From Acidimicrobiia bacterium (GTDB taxonomy: Bacteria; Actinomycetota; Acidimicrobiia; Acidimicrobiales; Bin134): DNA of 64,000 nucleotides. Below the pieces are notes generated by a model, which worked only from the letters and a program-made list of their open reading frames with translations, was not told the DNA's origin and ran no database searches. The first letter of the stretch is position 1. Each line of letters begins with the position of its first letter. This document shows positions 52,919 to 61,710 of the stretch, one piece after another. The stretch covers positions 58,751 to 122,750 of the forward strand of contig JAJECA010000042.1 in the NCBI GenBank assembly GCA_022822265.1, given 5' to 3'. The translations under genes were made by a program, and so were the position numbers.

Positions 52919-54216
52919 TGAGGGACTCGGCGCTGAGAAATGCACGTCGATGGCGGCTGGCTGGTCTCGCACTGGCCGCTTTCACCCTAGTTCTGTCGGG
53001 GTGCGGGTCCGACGGCTCTAGCCCCGCAGCCCCAGATGCGACCCCCACGGCCGATGCCGGGACCACGCCGGGCACCCCGGACACGCCATCTGGCACCGGC
53101 ACGCCCGGTGTGTTCGACGATCGAGTGGTGTTCGGGCAATCGGCGGCATTCAGCGGCCCGGCCCAAGAGCTGGGCATCAACATGAACCTTGGGATCCTGG
53201 CCGCCTTCGAGGAAGCCAACCGCAACGGAGGCGTTCACGGGCGCAAGTTGGAGCTCACCACCCGGGACGACGCCTATGAACCCGAAGCGGCCATCACCAA
53301 CACCCAGGCCCTGATCAACGAAGAACAGGTGTTCGCCCTCATCGGCGCGGTGGGCACGCCGACGTCGCGATCGGCCACCCCGGTGGCGGCCGACGCGGGC
53401 ATCCCCTATGTAGCCCCATTCACCGGCGCCGGATTCCTCCGCGACGACCACTGGGACAACATCGTCAACTTGCGATCCTCCTACGCCCAGGAAACCGAGG
53501 AGATGGTCGAGCGGCTGACCACCGATCTGGGCGTCACCAGAATCGCGGTGATGTTCCAAGACGACTCTTTCGGACGGGCGGGTTACAACGGGGCGCTGGC
53601 TGCGCTTGAACGCAGAGATATGGAACTGGTTGCCACGGGTGTGTATCCCCGCAACACCACCGCGGTGAAATCTGGACTGCTCGATCTGAGGCTCGGCAAT
53701 CCCGAGGCGGTGATCATCATCGGCGCCTACCAACCGGTCGCCGCCCTCATCACTTGGTCTCGGCACATCGGTTTCGATCCCATTTTCATGACGGTCTCTT
53801 TTGTGGGCAGCAACGCATTGGCCGACGAACTGGGTGCGGGCGGCGAGGGGGTGTACGTCACCCAGGTGGTTCCCTTCCCCCACGACGACTCGATTCCGGT
53901 GGTGGCCACCTACACATCCGCTCTGGCCGCATTGGATCCCGAGGCAGAGCCGGGGTTCGTCTCTTTGGAGGGCTACATGGCCGGCCGGATGGCCATTGCC
54001 GGACTGGAGGCCTGCGGACCCGAGCTCACCCGCGACTGCTTCTTGGAGAACATCTTGGGTGCCGGCCAATTCGACATCGACGAGTTCGTCGTGGACTTCG
54101 GCGACGAAGCCAACCGATCAGTCGACAACCAGGGATCGGACGCCGTTTTCTTGACCGTGATCGACGCCAACGGCAGCTACCGACCAGAGGCATCGATGGG
54201 AGAAGCAAGCCCGTGA
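52918..54216 (+). CDS. Leu/Ile/Val-type periplasmic binding lipoprotein
   Basis: 432 residues from a GTG overlapping the kinase stop by one base. A lipobox LVLSGC puts Cys29 at the lipid site, followed by a Pro/Thr/Asp-rich linker of about 40 residues. The rest is a Peripla_BP_6 domain: VFGQSAAFSGPAQELG, GRKLELTTRDDAYEPEAA, FALIGAVGTPTSRSATPVA, VAVMF-like hinge and FVGSNALADELG. The family binds branched-chain amino acids or related small molecules. There are no permease or ATPase genes beside it, so a sensory rather than transport role is favoured. Confidence 0.88.
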   Translation: MRDSALRNARRWRLAGLALAAFTLVLSGCGSDGSSPAAPDATPTADAGTTPGTPDTPSGTGTPGVFDDRVVFGQSAAFSGPAQELGINMNLGILAAFEEANRNGGVHGRKLELTTRDDAYEPEAAITNTQALINEEQVFALIGAVGTPTSRSATPVAADAGIPYVAPFTGAGFLRDDHWDNIVNLRSSYAQETEEMVERLTTDLGVTRIAVMFQDDSFGRAGYNGALAALERRDMELVATGVYPRNTTAVKSGLLDLRLGNPEAVIIIGAYQPVAALITWSRHIGFDPIFMTVSFVGSNALADELGAGGEGVYVTQVVPFPHDDSIPVVATYTSALAALDPEAEPGFVSLEGYMAGRMAIAGLEACGPELTRDCFLENILGAGQFDIDEFVVDFGDEANRSVDNQGSDAVFLTVIDANGSYRPEASMGEASP

Positions 54217-56447
54217 CCGAGACGATCGAACGTCAGGACTCGGCATCGGGCGATTCCAGCGCCAGAGCGCAAAGACCCGCCATCCACCGCCGGATATCCA
54301 GCCAGCTCTACGCGGGGATCTTCGGGGCGGTGGTGTTGACCATTATCGCCAGCGTGGTCAGCTGGATCTCCTTCAACAACGTGGATCGAAGCCAAAAGCG
54401 GGTAAGCGAGGAGAGCGTTCCAGAGTTGGCTGGCGCGTTCAGCCTGGCCGAGTTCTCCAATGCGCTGGTAGCCGCTGCCCCCCGGCTCACCACCGCAGCA
54501 CCCGACCAGTTCCCAGTGATATCCGCTGAGGTCACCGCCGCCTACCGGGAATTCCAGGAGCGCTTCGATCCCCTGCTGCGGGATAACCCTGACGACGAGA
54601 ACGTTCAGGGAATCGCTGAGGCCGCCGATGCGCTGGCCACCAACATCGCCACCATAACCGCCGATATGCCCCACTTCTACAGCTTGAGCAGGCAAATCGA
54701 ATCACTCCAAGTACAGATTCCCACCCTTCACGACCAAGCCCAGGGCATCATCATCCCCGCCATCGACGACCAGCTTTTCTTCCAGGTCACGGGTTACCGA
54801 GACCTCGACACCGAGCCGACTGATGCCATGAGCCGAACTTCGGGCGACGAGCTTCTCCTCTACCGCCACCTCAACGCGTTGCAGGCCGACGTGGCCCAAG
54901 TCACCGAGCTGATGGGCAGTGCCCTGATCGCCTCTGAGGCCGACTTCGTCGAACCATTGATTGAGAGCTTCGAGTCGACCACCGACCGGATCCAGATCAG
55001 CATGTCGGCCATCGTCGCCACCGAGGCCGCCCCGGGGCTGGAGTCGGCAGTCAACAGCCTCCTGCGACTGGGCATGGGCAACAACAGCGCTTTCCGAGCG
55101 TCAGTCAACCGCTTGGAGATCATCGAACGCCAAGACAGCCTGCTGGCCCAGAATCAGACAATCGCCGTGGATCTCCTCTCCGAGGTGAACGCCATTGTGC
55201 AAACCGCCCAAGCCGGGGCCGACCAGGCCACCGAGGACTCGGCGCAATCCATCAACACCGCCCGAATTCTCTTGGTGATCATCAGCGTCATCGGTGTCAT
55301 CGGCGCGGGGCTGATCAGCTGGCTGTTCGTGGGGCGCGTGCTGCTGCGCCGCATCGGGAGGCTCTCCGGTCGCATGCGCACGCTGGCCAAAGGGGAGCTG
55401 GAAGAAGAGATCGAGATCGAGGGACGCGACGAGATTGCCGAGATGGCATCGGCGCTGGAGGTGTTCCGCCGCCACGCTCTGGAAGTCCAGCGGCTCAACC
55501 TGGTGGAGCAGTTGGCCCAAGAGCTGAGCGAGCGCAACGACGAGCTGCAATCAGTGCTCGAGGAGCTGAGCCAAGCGCAGGATCAGATCGTTGCTCGGGA
55601 GAAACTGGCCGCGCTGGGCGAGGTCACCGCCGGCGTGGCCCACGAAATCCGCAATCCGCTCAACTTCATCAACAACTTCTCGGCGGCGTCGGTCGAGCTG
55701 TTGGAAGAGATGGCCGAGATCTATGAGGAGTTGACCGACAACCTCTCCGATGCGGACAAAGACCTGATCGAGGAGATCAACCAAGACCTCAACGACAACC
55801 TCGAGCGCATCCAATCGCACGGAAAGCGGGCCAACCGGATTGTTCAAGACATGCTGCTGATGGGCCGAGGCGGCGGCGAGACCCAGATGACCGACATCAA
55901 CGACCTCATCCACGAGCACTCCTTGCTGGCCTTCCACAGCGCCCGGGCCCAAGATCCCGATTTCATCGTCACCCTAGAAGAGGAATTCGACCCGGACATG
56001 GGGCAGCTGGAAGTCGTTCCCCAGGATTTGGGGAGGGTGTTCTTGAATTTCGTGGCCAACGCGGGCTACGCCACCAACAAAAAGCAAAAGGAATTGGCCG
56101 AAGCGGACACGGTGGGCGACTACAGCCCCACCATCTTGTTGACGAGCCGCCGCACCGACGAAAGCGCAATCCTCAGCGTCCGAGACAATGGCAGCGGCAT
56201 TCCACCGGATGTGGCGGCAAAGATCTTCGACCCGTTCTTCACCACCAAGCCCACCAATGAGGGCACCGGCCTCGGCTTGGCGCTGTCTGCCGACATCGTC
56301 CGCGAGCATGGCGGCACCATCACCGTCAACACCGAGCCCGGCGAGTTCACCGAGATGGTGGTTGAGCTGCCGCTGACCCGAGCCAAGGACACGCCCCTCG
56401 TTGATAGCGACGGCAATGGAGACGGCGGCGGAGACGACGACAGCTAA
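54213..56447 (+). CDS. Membrane sensor histidine kinase
   Basis: 744 residues from a GTG that overlaps the binding-protein stop (GTGA). TM1 lies near residues 30-52, an extracytoplasmic helical domain of about 295 residues follows, TM2 is near 349-373, then a HAMP domain ([21 protein letters not shown]), coiled coil, and a DHp domain with His477 in [12 protein letters not shown]. The DHp is extended by about 60 residues before the ATPase domain with [20 protein letters not shown] and GTGLGLAL. The large helical sensor and a coupled binding protein resemble the TorS/TorT arrangement. It would phosphorylate Asp60 of the response regulator. Confidence 0.9.
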   Translation: MTETIERQDSASGDSSARAQRPAIHRRISSQLYAGIFGAVVLTIIASVVSWISFNNVDRSQKRVSEESVPELAGAFSLAEFSNALVAAAPRLTTAAPDQFPVISAEVTAAYREFQERFDPLLRDNPDDENVQGIAEAADALATNIATITADMPHFYSLSRQIESLQVQIPTLHDQAQGIIIPAIDDQLFFQVTGYRDLDTEPTDAMSRTSGDELLLYRHLNALQADVAQVTELMGSALIASEADFVEPLIESFESTTDRIQISMSAIVATEAAPGLESAVNSLLRLGMGNNSAFRASVNRLEIIERQDSLLAQNQTIAVDLLSEVNAIVQTAQAGADQATEDSAQSINTARILLVIISVIGVIGAGLISWLFVGRVLLRRIGRLSGRMRTLAKGELEEEIEIEGRDEIAEMASALEVFRRHALEVQRLNLVEQLAQELSERNDELQSVLEELSQAQDQIVAREKLAALGEVTAGVAHEIRNPLNFINNFSAASVELLEEMAEIYEELTDNLSDADKDLIEEINQDLNDNLERIQSHGKRANRIVQDMLLMGRGGGETQMTDINDLIHEHSLLAFHSARAQDPDFIVTLEEEFDPDMGQLEVVPQDLGRVFLNFVANAGYATNKKQKELAEADTVGDYSPTILLTSRRTDESAILSVRDNGSGIPPDVAAKIFDPFFTTKPTNEGTGLGLALSADIVREHGGTITVNTEPGEFTEMVVELPLTRAKDTPLVDSDGNGDGGGDDDS

Positions 56448-56469
56448 GACGAAGCCTAGTTGAGCTTGC

Positions 56470-57033
56470 TCATCGGGCTGGTCTGAGCAGCGCTCCGCCT
56501 ATTGCCGCCGATGCCCCTCCGGCATAGGCCACAAACAAGCCCCCACCAACCCTTGCGCCCACCGCATCCAAGTCGTCGTCGATGGCCAGCCCTTCTGCAA
56601 GACAAAAGCCCATCACCGCCAATCCCACCACTAGCGCCGCCAGCCACATCATCTGGGTGTTGCCGCCCAGCGTCGCAACCAACAGGGTCCACAGCATCAC
56701 CACGGCCAACAGAACCAGCAACCAGGAATCGGCCACGCCACCGATGCCAACCAGCCACGGTATGTCACCGTCCACCACTCCCCGCGTCTGCGACCCGGCA
56801 TATGACCACGGCAACAACAGACCCGCGATCAAAAGGGCCATCGCCGCACCCATGAAGGCCAGCCCCGCTCTCAGCTGACCCGGTGAGGGACGCCTCCCGT
56901 TGCCCGCACCCAGTATCGGTACCAAACCGCCCGCGGGATCAGCCCAAGACTCGCCATCCCAGAACCGATAGCCGCGCTGGCCCTGTTCGGCATACCAACC
57001 TGGCGGCGCCCGACGAGTCGGTGGATCGCTCAT
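56470..57033 (-). CDS. DUF2510 membrane protein
   Basis: 187 residues. Residues 8-32 (PPGWYAEQGQRGYRFWDGE with Trp-Ala-Asp) are the DUF2510 motif, a short Trp-rich element common at actinobacterial membrane-protein N-termini. Four hydrophobic segments follow. Function unknown. It is convergent with the sensor kinase gene and divergent from selD. Confidence 0.75.
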   Translation of the reverse strand: MSDPPTRRAPPGWYAEQGQRGYRFWDGESWADPAGGLVPILGAGNGRRPSPGQLRAGLAFMGAAMALLIAGLLLPWSYAGSQTRGVVDGDIPWLVGIGGVADSWLLVLLAVVMLWTLLVATLGGNTQMMWLAALVVGLAVMGFCLAEGLAIDDDLDAVGARVGGGLFVAYAGGASAAIGGALLRPAR

Positions 57034-57042
57034 ACGGATGCA

Positions 57043-57048
57043 AAGCTA
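57043..57048 (-). promoter_or_regulatory. -10 hexamer for the DUF2510 gene
   Basis: TAGCTT on the minus strand with nine bases to the ATG at 57033. Confidence 0.45.
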
Positions 57049-57074
57049 ACCCACGCCAACTCGTTGCGGCCCGG

Positions 57075-57080
57075 TAGCGT
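57075..57080 (+). promoter_or_regulatory. -10 hexamer for selD
   Basis: TAGCGT with seven bases to the GTG at 57088. It supports a start upstream of the in-frame TGA rather than the ATG at 57175. Confidence 0.6.
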
Positions 57081-57087
57081 CGGGACC

Positions 57088-58149
57088 GTGAACCCGAAGA
57101 CGGGCAGGCTCACGGCCTACAGCCACGGAGCGGGTTGAGCCGGCAAGCTCGGACCGACCGAGCTGGCGCAGGTCATGCGCTCGCTGCCAACCCCAGCCCA
57201 CGACAACCTGATCGTGGGCACAGAGACCGGTGACGACGCCGCCGTGTGGCGGCTGGAAGAAGGCCGCGCCCTGATCTCAACTGCCGATTTCTTCGCGCCG
57301 GTGGTAGACGACGCCCACACCTGGGGGCGCATCGCGGCCACCAACGCCGCTTCCGACGTATACGCCATGGGCGGAACCCCGCGATTCGCGCTGAATCTCG
57401 TGGCCTGGCCCAACGGAGAACTACCGCTGGATGTTCTCTCCGACGTGCTGGCCGGCGGGGCCGCGGCCGCCGCAGAGGGAGGCTGGGCGGTTGTGGGCGG
57501 CCACACGGTGGACGGACCCGAGCCGATGTATGGCCAAGCCGTCACCGGGGAGGCCGACGAAGACAGCCTGCTGACCAACGCCGGCGCCCAACCCGGCCAG
57601 TCGCTGGTGCTGACCAAGCCGCTGGGCACCGGGCTGTTGGCCACCGCGGTGAAGCGCTCCGATCCCGAGGCGATCCAGCCCGGCGGCTGGCTGGCCGCGA
57701 CCTACACCGCGGGTGTGGCCGAGATGACCCGCCTCAACGATGAGGCTGCATCGGCAGCCCTGGGGGCCAAGGCGACCGCGGCTACCGACATCACCGGCTT
57801 CGGCCTGCTCGGCCATCTCCAGAAGCTGGCGGCGGCCAGTGGCACGGGGGCAGTAATCCGGACCGATTCGGTGCCAGTGCTCCCCGGCGCCTGGGATCTG
57901 CTGGATCAGGAATTCGCCCCCGGCGGCACGGCCCGCAACCTCGACCACGTGAGACCGATGGTTAGAGGCTCCAACGACCAGCGGATATTGACCATGCTGG
58001 CCGATGCCCAGACTTCTGGAGGCCTGCTGTTCAGCTGCCCGCCGTCCGCGGCCGACGACGCTGCGGCCCGACTCACGGCTTTAGGCCATGGTGCGGCGGT
58101 GATCGGAGAACTCACAGCAACCGACCCTGGAACGGTGTCGGTGGTCTGA
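57088..58149 (+). CDS. selD: Selenide, water dikinase with a predicted selenocysteine at codon 17
   Basis: 353 residues if the TGA at 57136-57138 is read as selenocysteine. The N-terminus reads RLTAYSHGAGUAGKLGP; E. coli SelD has Cys17 and Lys20 in the same places, and here codon 17 is TGA and codon 20 is Lys. The non-essential second Cys (E. coli Cys19) is Gly. Without the readthrough the first available start is the ATG at 57175, which lacks the catalytic segment. GTETGDDAAVW and NAASDVYAMGGTP continue the fold. The enzyme makes selenophosphate from selenide and ATP for tRNA selenation and Sec synthesis. No selA, selB or tRNA-Sec gene is in the window. Confidence 0.85.
57143..57167 (+). promoter_or_regulatory. 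Candidate bacterial SECIS hairpin after the selD UGA
   Basis: AGCTCGG (57146-57152) pairs perfectly with CCGAGCT (57158-57164) around the loop ACCGA. Two more pairs extend the stem beyond an A-G mismatch (57143-57144 with 57166-57167). The loop G at 57156 is 18 nt past the UGA, within the range known for SelB-read elements. Confidence 0.55.
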
Positions 58150-58152
58150 TCG

Positions 58153-58815
58153 CTACTCGGCCGGCTCGGTGCGGGGCGGCAGCCCGTCCAGATGGGCGGC
58201 GTCGTTGTAGCGCACCAGCCGCCAAACGCCGGGCTCGTCGGTGGTCACGAACTCGGTGATCGACGTGTTGAGCGTCCAAAGCACAAACTGGGTGTTCATC
58301 CCCAAGCCCAGGAAGAGCCGCATGGCGATGTCGATAACCCCGCCATGGCATACCACCATCATGGTGGTGCCGGGGTACCCCTCCACCAGCTCGTAGAGCG
58401 CCTGGCCGGTGCGGTAGGAGAATGCGGCCAGGCTCTCCCCGCCCGGAGCAAGCGGCAGGTGGGGATGGAAATCTCCGGTCCATTCGAAGATGTTGCCGAA
58501 CTCCTGGTAGCCCACCCCGTCGGCCTCGCCGGGGCGGCGCTCCACCAGATCGGGATGGGTGTTCACCTTCAATCCCCCGAGCGAGGGCGACAGCAGCTCA
58601 GCGGTCTCTATCGCTCGGGGCAGGGTGCTCGACCACAGTGCGTCCACCTTGGGCTCATTGCCCTGCATATAGCGCTCTCCGAGGACTTCGGCCTGGCGAC
58701 GGCCCAGCGGCGACAGCCCCGTGCAGAACAGATCGCCGCCGATGATCTGTTTGACCGTCACCTCCGATTCACCGTGTCGGATCAACAGCAATCGGGTTCG
58801 TTCGCCGGAGCTCAT
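58153..58815 (-). CDS. Histidine phosphatase (phosphoglycerate mutase-like)
   Basis: 220 residues from the ATG at 58815; the frame opens at 58887 but the family motif LLLIRHGES follows MSSGERTR directly. The catalytic His lies in that RHGE, with SSTLPRAIETAE and the second His in MVVCHGGVIDIAMRL. The family includes phosphoglycerate mutases, alpha-ribazole phosphatases and broad phosphatases. Convergent with selD. Substrate unknown. Confidence 0.85.
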   Translation of the reverse strand: MSSGERTRLLLIRHGESEVTVKQIIGGDLFCTGLSPLGRRQAEVLGERYMQGNEPKVDALWSSTLPRAIETAELLSPSLGGLKVNTHPDLVERRPGEADGVGYQEFGNIFEWTGDFHPHLPLAPGGESLAAFSYRTGQALYELVEGYPGTTMMVVCHGGVIDIAMRLFLGLGMNTQFVLWTLNTSITEFVTTDEPGVWRLVRYNDAAHLDGLPPRTEPAE

Positions 58816-58919
58816 TGCGGCCCCATATTGCCACGCCGAACTCCGGTGCCGGGCCTCCAACGATCCAACTTCGTCAACCTGTGGCAAAGCAGACCCGGAT
58901 TGGGGCAGAATCTTTATCG

Positions 58920-59546
58920 ATGATGTGGGGGACGTTGGTGCTCATCGTGGCCTTTGCAGCCGGTGCGGTGCCCTTCTCCTACATGATCGCCCAGTCACTG
59001 GCCCGAACCGACCTGCGCCAAGTGGGCACCGGCACAGTGTCGGGCACCAGCCTGTACCGGGTTGCCGGATTCACTCCCTTGGTAGTGGGCGGCCTGCTCG
59101 ACGTGGGAAAGGGAGCACTGGGACCGTTCCTGGCCGGAGACCGCTGGCTGCTGATGGCGTTTGCCGGGGCCGTTTCGGTGATCGGCCACAATTGGTCGAT
59201 GTTCCTCAACGGCGCCGGCGGCCGTGGTCTGTCTCCGGCGCTGGGCGCTTTCGCGGTGATCGCCTGGCCCGCGGCTTTGTTCTTGTTGGGCGGGCTGGCG
59301 CTGGGCCGGATCCTGCGCCACACCGGATTGGTGGTGTTCATCACCATGCCCGCGCTTCCCCCATTCCTGCTGCTGGTGGCCGACGGCCAGGCTGCCATTG
59401 CCAGCACCATCATCATCATCCCCATCCTGATCAAGCGCGTTTTGGGCAACGGACCTCTCCCCGCCCCCAACCGCTTGAAGGCCGCCGCCCACCGCCTGGT
59501 CTTCGACAACGACAGCTGGGTCGGAGCTACCCCCACCAACCCTTGA
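58920..59546 (+). CDS. PlsY-like membrane acyltransferase with altered motifs
   Basis: 208 residues from the ATG at 58920 (a second ATG follows at 58923). Five hydrophobic segments and SVIGHNWSMFLNGAGGRGLSPALGA match PlsY motif 2, with Arg for the usual Lys of G-G-K-G. The motif 1 position (consensus G-S-G-N-x-G-A-T-N-x-x-R) reads GTGTVSGTSLYR, with both Asn replaced. PlsY adds acyl-phosphate chains to glycerol-3-phosphate. The changes suggest a divergent paralogue, so standard activity is uncertain. Confidence 0.7.
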   Translation: MMWGTLVLIVAFAAGAVPFSYMIAQSLARTDLRQVGTGTVSGTSLYRVAGFTPLVVGGLLDVGKGALGPFLAGDRWLLMAFAGAVSVIGHNWSMFLNGAGGRGLSPALGAFAVIAWPAALFLLGGLALGRILRHTGLVVFITMPALPPFLLLVADGQAAIASTIIIIPILIKRVLGNGPLPAPNRLKAAAHRLVFDNDSWVGATPTNP

Positions 59547-59583
59547 TTCTTGTAGTCCTCAACGGTCTACTGACCCGAGAGCC

Positions 59584-60873
59584 TTGAGCCTTCGCACCAA
59601 GGTCGACTTCCGTCGCCTGCTCATCGGACAGGGGGCGTCCGCGCTCGGCGATTGGATGGGCACATTCGCCCTCATGGCGCTGGTCGACCACCTGAGTGAC
59701 TCGGCCGCCGCCGTCGGCGGCATCCTGGCCTTTCGGCTCATACCGGCGGCGCTGGGCGGAACCCTGGCCGCCAAACTGGTGAACCGCTGGGACCGCCGCC
59801 GGACCATGATCACCATGGACCTTCTGCGGGCCGGGATGATCGCGGTGGTCCCCTTCGTGCAGGAGCTGTGGTGGGTGTACTTGTGGGCGCTCGCCCTGGA
59901 GGCCCCCAGCGTGGTGTTCCTCGCCTCCCGCGACTCGGCCATTCCCGATCTCGTGGACGAATCCGACCTGCCGCTGGCCAACGCCGCCATGATGGGGTCG
60001 TCGTACGGCAACATCCCGATCGGAGCGGGCCTGTTCGCCGCGTTTGCTGCGCTACCGCTTGACGACGGCTGGCTGGGATCGCATCCCTACGCCCTGGTCT
60101 TTTGGCTCGACGCACTCACCTTCTTCGTTTCCGCCTACTTCATCGCCCGGGCCCTGGGGCTGCGGGGCCGGGGGTCCACCGCCGCCGCAGCCCCGGAGAG
60201 CCCCGCCCTTGCCGATAGCGAGCTCTCCGTGTCGCCCAGCCCCGCCCTTGCCGATAGCGAGCTCTCCGTGTCGCCCAGTCGGCTGCGCGATGCCTGGTCG
60301 GTGCCCCTGGTGCGCAGGATCCTTCCGGCTACTGCGGCTGCCGCCATTGGGCTGGGAGCGCTGTTCTCACTGGGCATCAAGCTGGTGCAAGAGGAGTTGA
60401 ACGCGTCCGACATCGAATACGGCATCCTCATCGTTCTGTTCGGCGCCGGAGCGGGCGTGGGCCTCGCCCTCACCCACAAATCCCGCCACGTAGACCTGCT
60501 GGTGCTCACCCGCCGAGGCGCGTTGGTCATGGGAGCACTGGTGGCGCTGATGAGTCAGAGTCCCACCGTATGGCTCACCTTCCTCGGTGCGGGCGGATTC
60601 GGGGCCGGGGCCACCGTGGCCCTGACATCGGGGATAAGCGCACTGCAAGCCCGGATCCCCATGGAGGAAGAGCGGGTGCTGGCCTTCTCGGCCTTCCACG
60701 TGGTTATCCGCATCGGATTGGGCGCGGCCGCACTGGGGGCGGGGGCCATCGGCGACGGGCTGAACGAAGCCGGACTGCCGGGCACCCGTTCGGTGCTTTT
60801 GGCATCGGGCCTGATTGTGCTGGCCTCGGCGGCCACCGTCCGCCCGATCGTCGATGTCGACAAGGTGGCCTGA
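59584..60873 (+). CDS. Major facilitator superfamily transporter
   Basis: 429 residues from a TTG, about 12 hydrophobic segments. The N-terminal half (RLLIGQGASALGDWMGTFAL, then KLVNRWDRRRTMITMD in the loop 2-3 position) resembles the MFS_3/enterobactin-exporter-like group. The central cytoplasmic loop contains a 13-residue tandem duplication. Substrate unknown. The next gene begins right after its stop codon. Confidence 0.82.
   Translation: MSLRTKVDFRRLLIGQGASALGDWMGTFALMALVDHLSDSAAAVGGILAFRLIPAALGGTLAAKLVNRWDRRRTMITMDLLRAGMIAVVPFVQELWWVYLWALALEAPSVVFLASRDSAIPDLVDESDLPLANAAMMGSSYGNIPIGAGLFAAFAALPLDDGWLGSHPYALVFWLDALTFFVSAYFIARALGLRGRGSTAAAAPESPALADSELSVSPSPALADSELSVSPSRLRDAWSVPLVRRILPATAAAAIGLGALFSLGIKLVQEELNASDIEYGILIVLFGAGAGVGLALTHKSRHVDLLVLTRRGALVMGALVALMSQSPTVWLTFLGAGGFGAGATVALTSGISALQARIPMEEERVLAFSAFHVVIRIGLGAAALGAGAIGDGLNEAGLPGTRSVLLASGLIVLASAATVRPIVDVDKVA
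60199..60276 (+). repeat. Perfect 39-bp tandem duplication inside the MFS gene
   Basis: Units at 60199-60237 and 60238-60276 are identical and encode SPALADSELSVSP twice, in frame. The repeat is in the loop between the two six-helix halves, where length change is tolerated. Confidence 0.9.
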
Positions 60874-61698
60874 GTGACCGTCGGCGTCGTCACCGACAGC
60901 ACCGCGGCGCTGCCCGAGGAGGTGCGGGCGGCCTGGGATATCGCAGTAGTCCCGCTCATGATCACCGTGGACGGCCGCACGGTGGCCGACGGGGAGCTCG
61001 ACACCTCGGAGATCCTGGCCGCCAAGACCCACTCGTCCTCGGGTCCTCCTCCTGGCGCTTTTGTTCAGGCCATCGCCGACCAAGACCAGGGCGACGGGGT
61101 GGTCGTCGTGACCGTGACCTCGACCCTGAGCATCACCCATCAGTCAGCGGTGCTGGCCTCCAAGAGCGCGGCCGGGCCGGTGGAGGTGGTAGACAGCCGA
61201 ACCGCAGCCGGCGGTCAGGGACTGGTGACGGTGGCCGCGGCCCGGGCCGCCCAGGCCGGGGCGACGCTCGACGAGGTGGTGGCCCGGGCTGAGGCTGTGG
61301 CCAAGCAGGTGAAGCTGGTGGGGGCGCTGGGCAATCTCGATCAGCTGATCCGCAGCGGCCGCGTGCCGGGCTTGGCAGGCCGGGCCGGCAATCTCATCGG
61401 ACTGCGCCCCATGTTCGACATTCACGACGCGGTGATCCGCCGCCTTCGTCCCGCGCTCAGCGACGAGGCGGCCCACCAGCGCCTCTTGAACCTCTGGCGA
61501 CGCACTCGTCCCACAGGCGGCGACGCCCAACTGCACCTGGTCAGCCTCCACGCCGAGGTCCCCGAGAGGGCCGTGGAGCTGCTGGAAGATGTCACCGCCG
61601 AGGTGCAGCCCGCCGACTCGTTCATAAGCCAGTTCGGCCAGGCGATGATGATCAACTCCGGCACCGGCGTGCGCGGCTTGGCCTGGTACTGGGACTAG
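60874..61698 (+). CDS. DegV-family fatty-acid-binding protein
   Basis: 274 residues from a GTG directly after the MFS stop. The family N-terminus VGVVTDSTAALPEEV, the GPPPGAF loop, VVDSRTAAGGQGLV and ALGNLDQLIRSGRV are clear. DegV/FakB proteins hold a fatty acid; in Firmicutes FakB presents it to the kinase FakA for phospholipid synthesis. No FakA gene is seen. The nearby PlsY-like gene makes a lipid link plausible. Confidence 0.87.
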   Translation: MTVGVVTDSTAALPEEVRAAWDIAVVPLMITVDGRTVADGELDTSEILAAKTHSSSGPPPGAFVQAIADQDQGDGVVVVTVTSTLSITHQSAVLASKSAAGPVEVVDSRTAAGGQGLVTVAAARAAQAGATLDEVVARAEAVAKQVKLVGALGNLDQLIRSGRVPGLAGRAGNLIGLRPMFDIHDAVIRRLRPALSDEAAHQRLLNLWRRTRPTGGDAQLHLVSLHAEVPERAVELLEDVTAEVQPADSFISQFGQAMMINSGTGVRGLAWYWD

Positions 61699-61710
61699 CC
61701 GCCAGTCGGC

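Noticed and set aside
52918..54216. Binding lipoprotein as part of an amino-acid ABC importer
   Set aside because: No permease or ATPase genes adjoin it; it is embedded between an RsbW-like kinase and a sensor kinase with overlapping reading frames.
57175..58149. selD starting at the ATG at 57175
   Set aside because: This start removes the catalytic segment, while in-frame conserved codons continue upstream across the UGA to a GTG with a -10 element.
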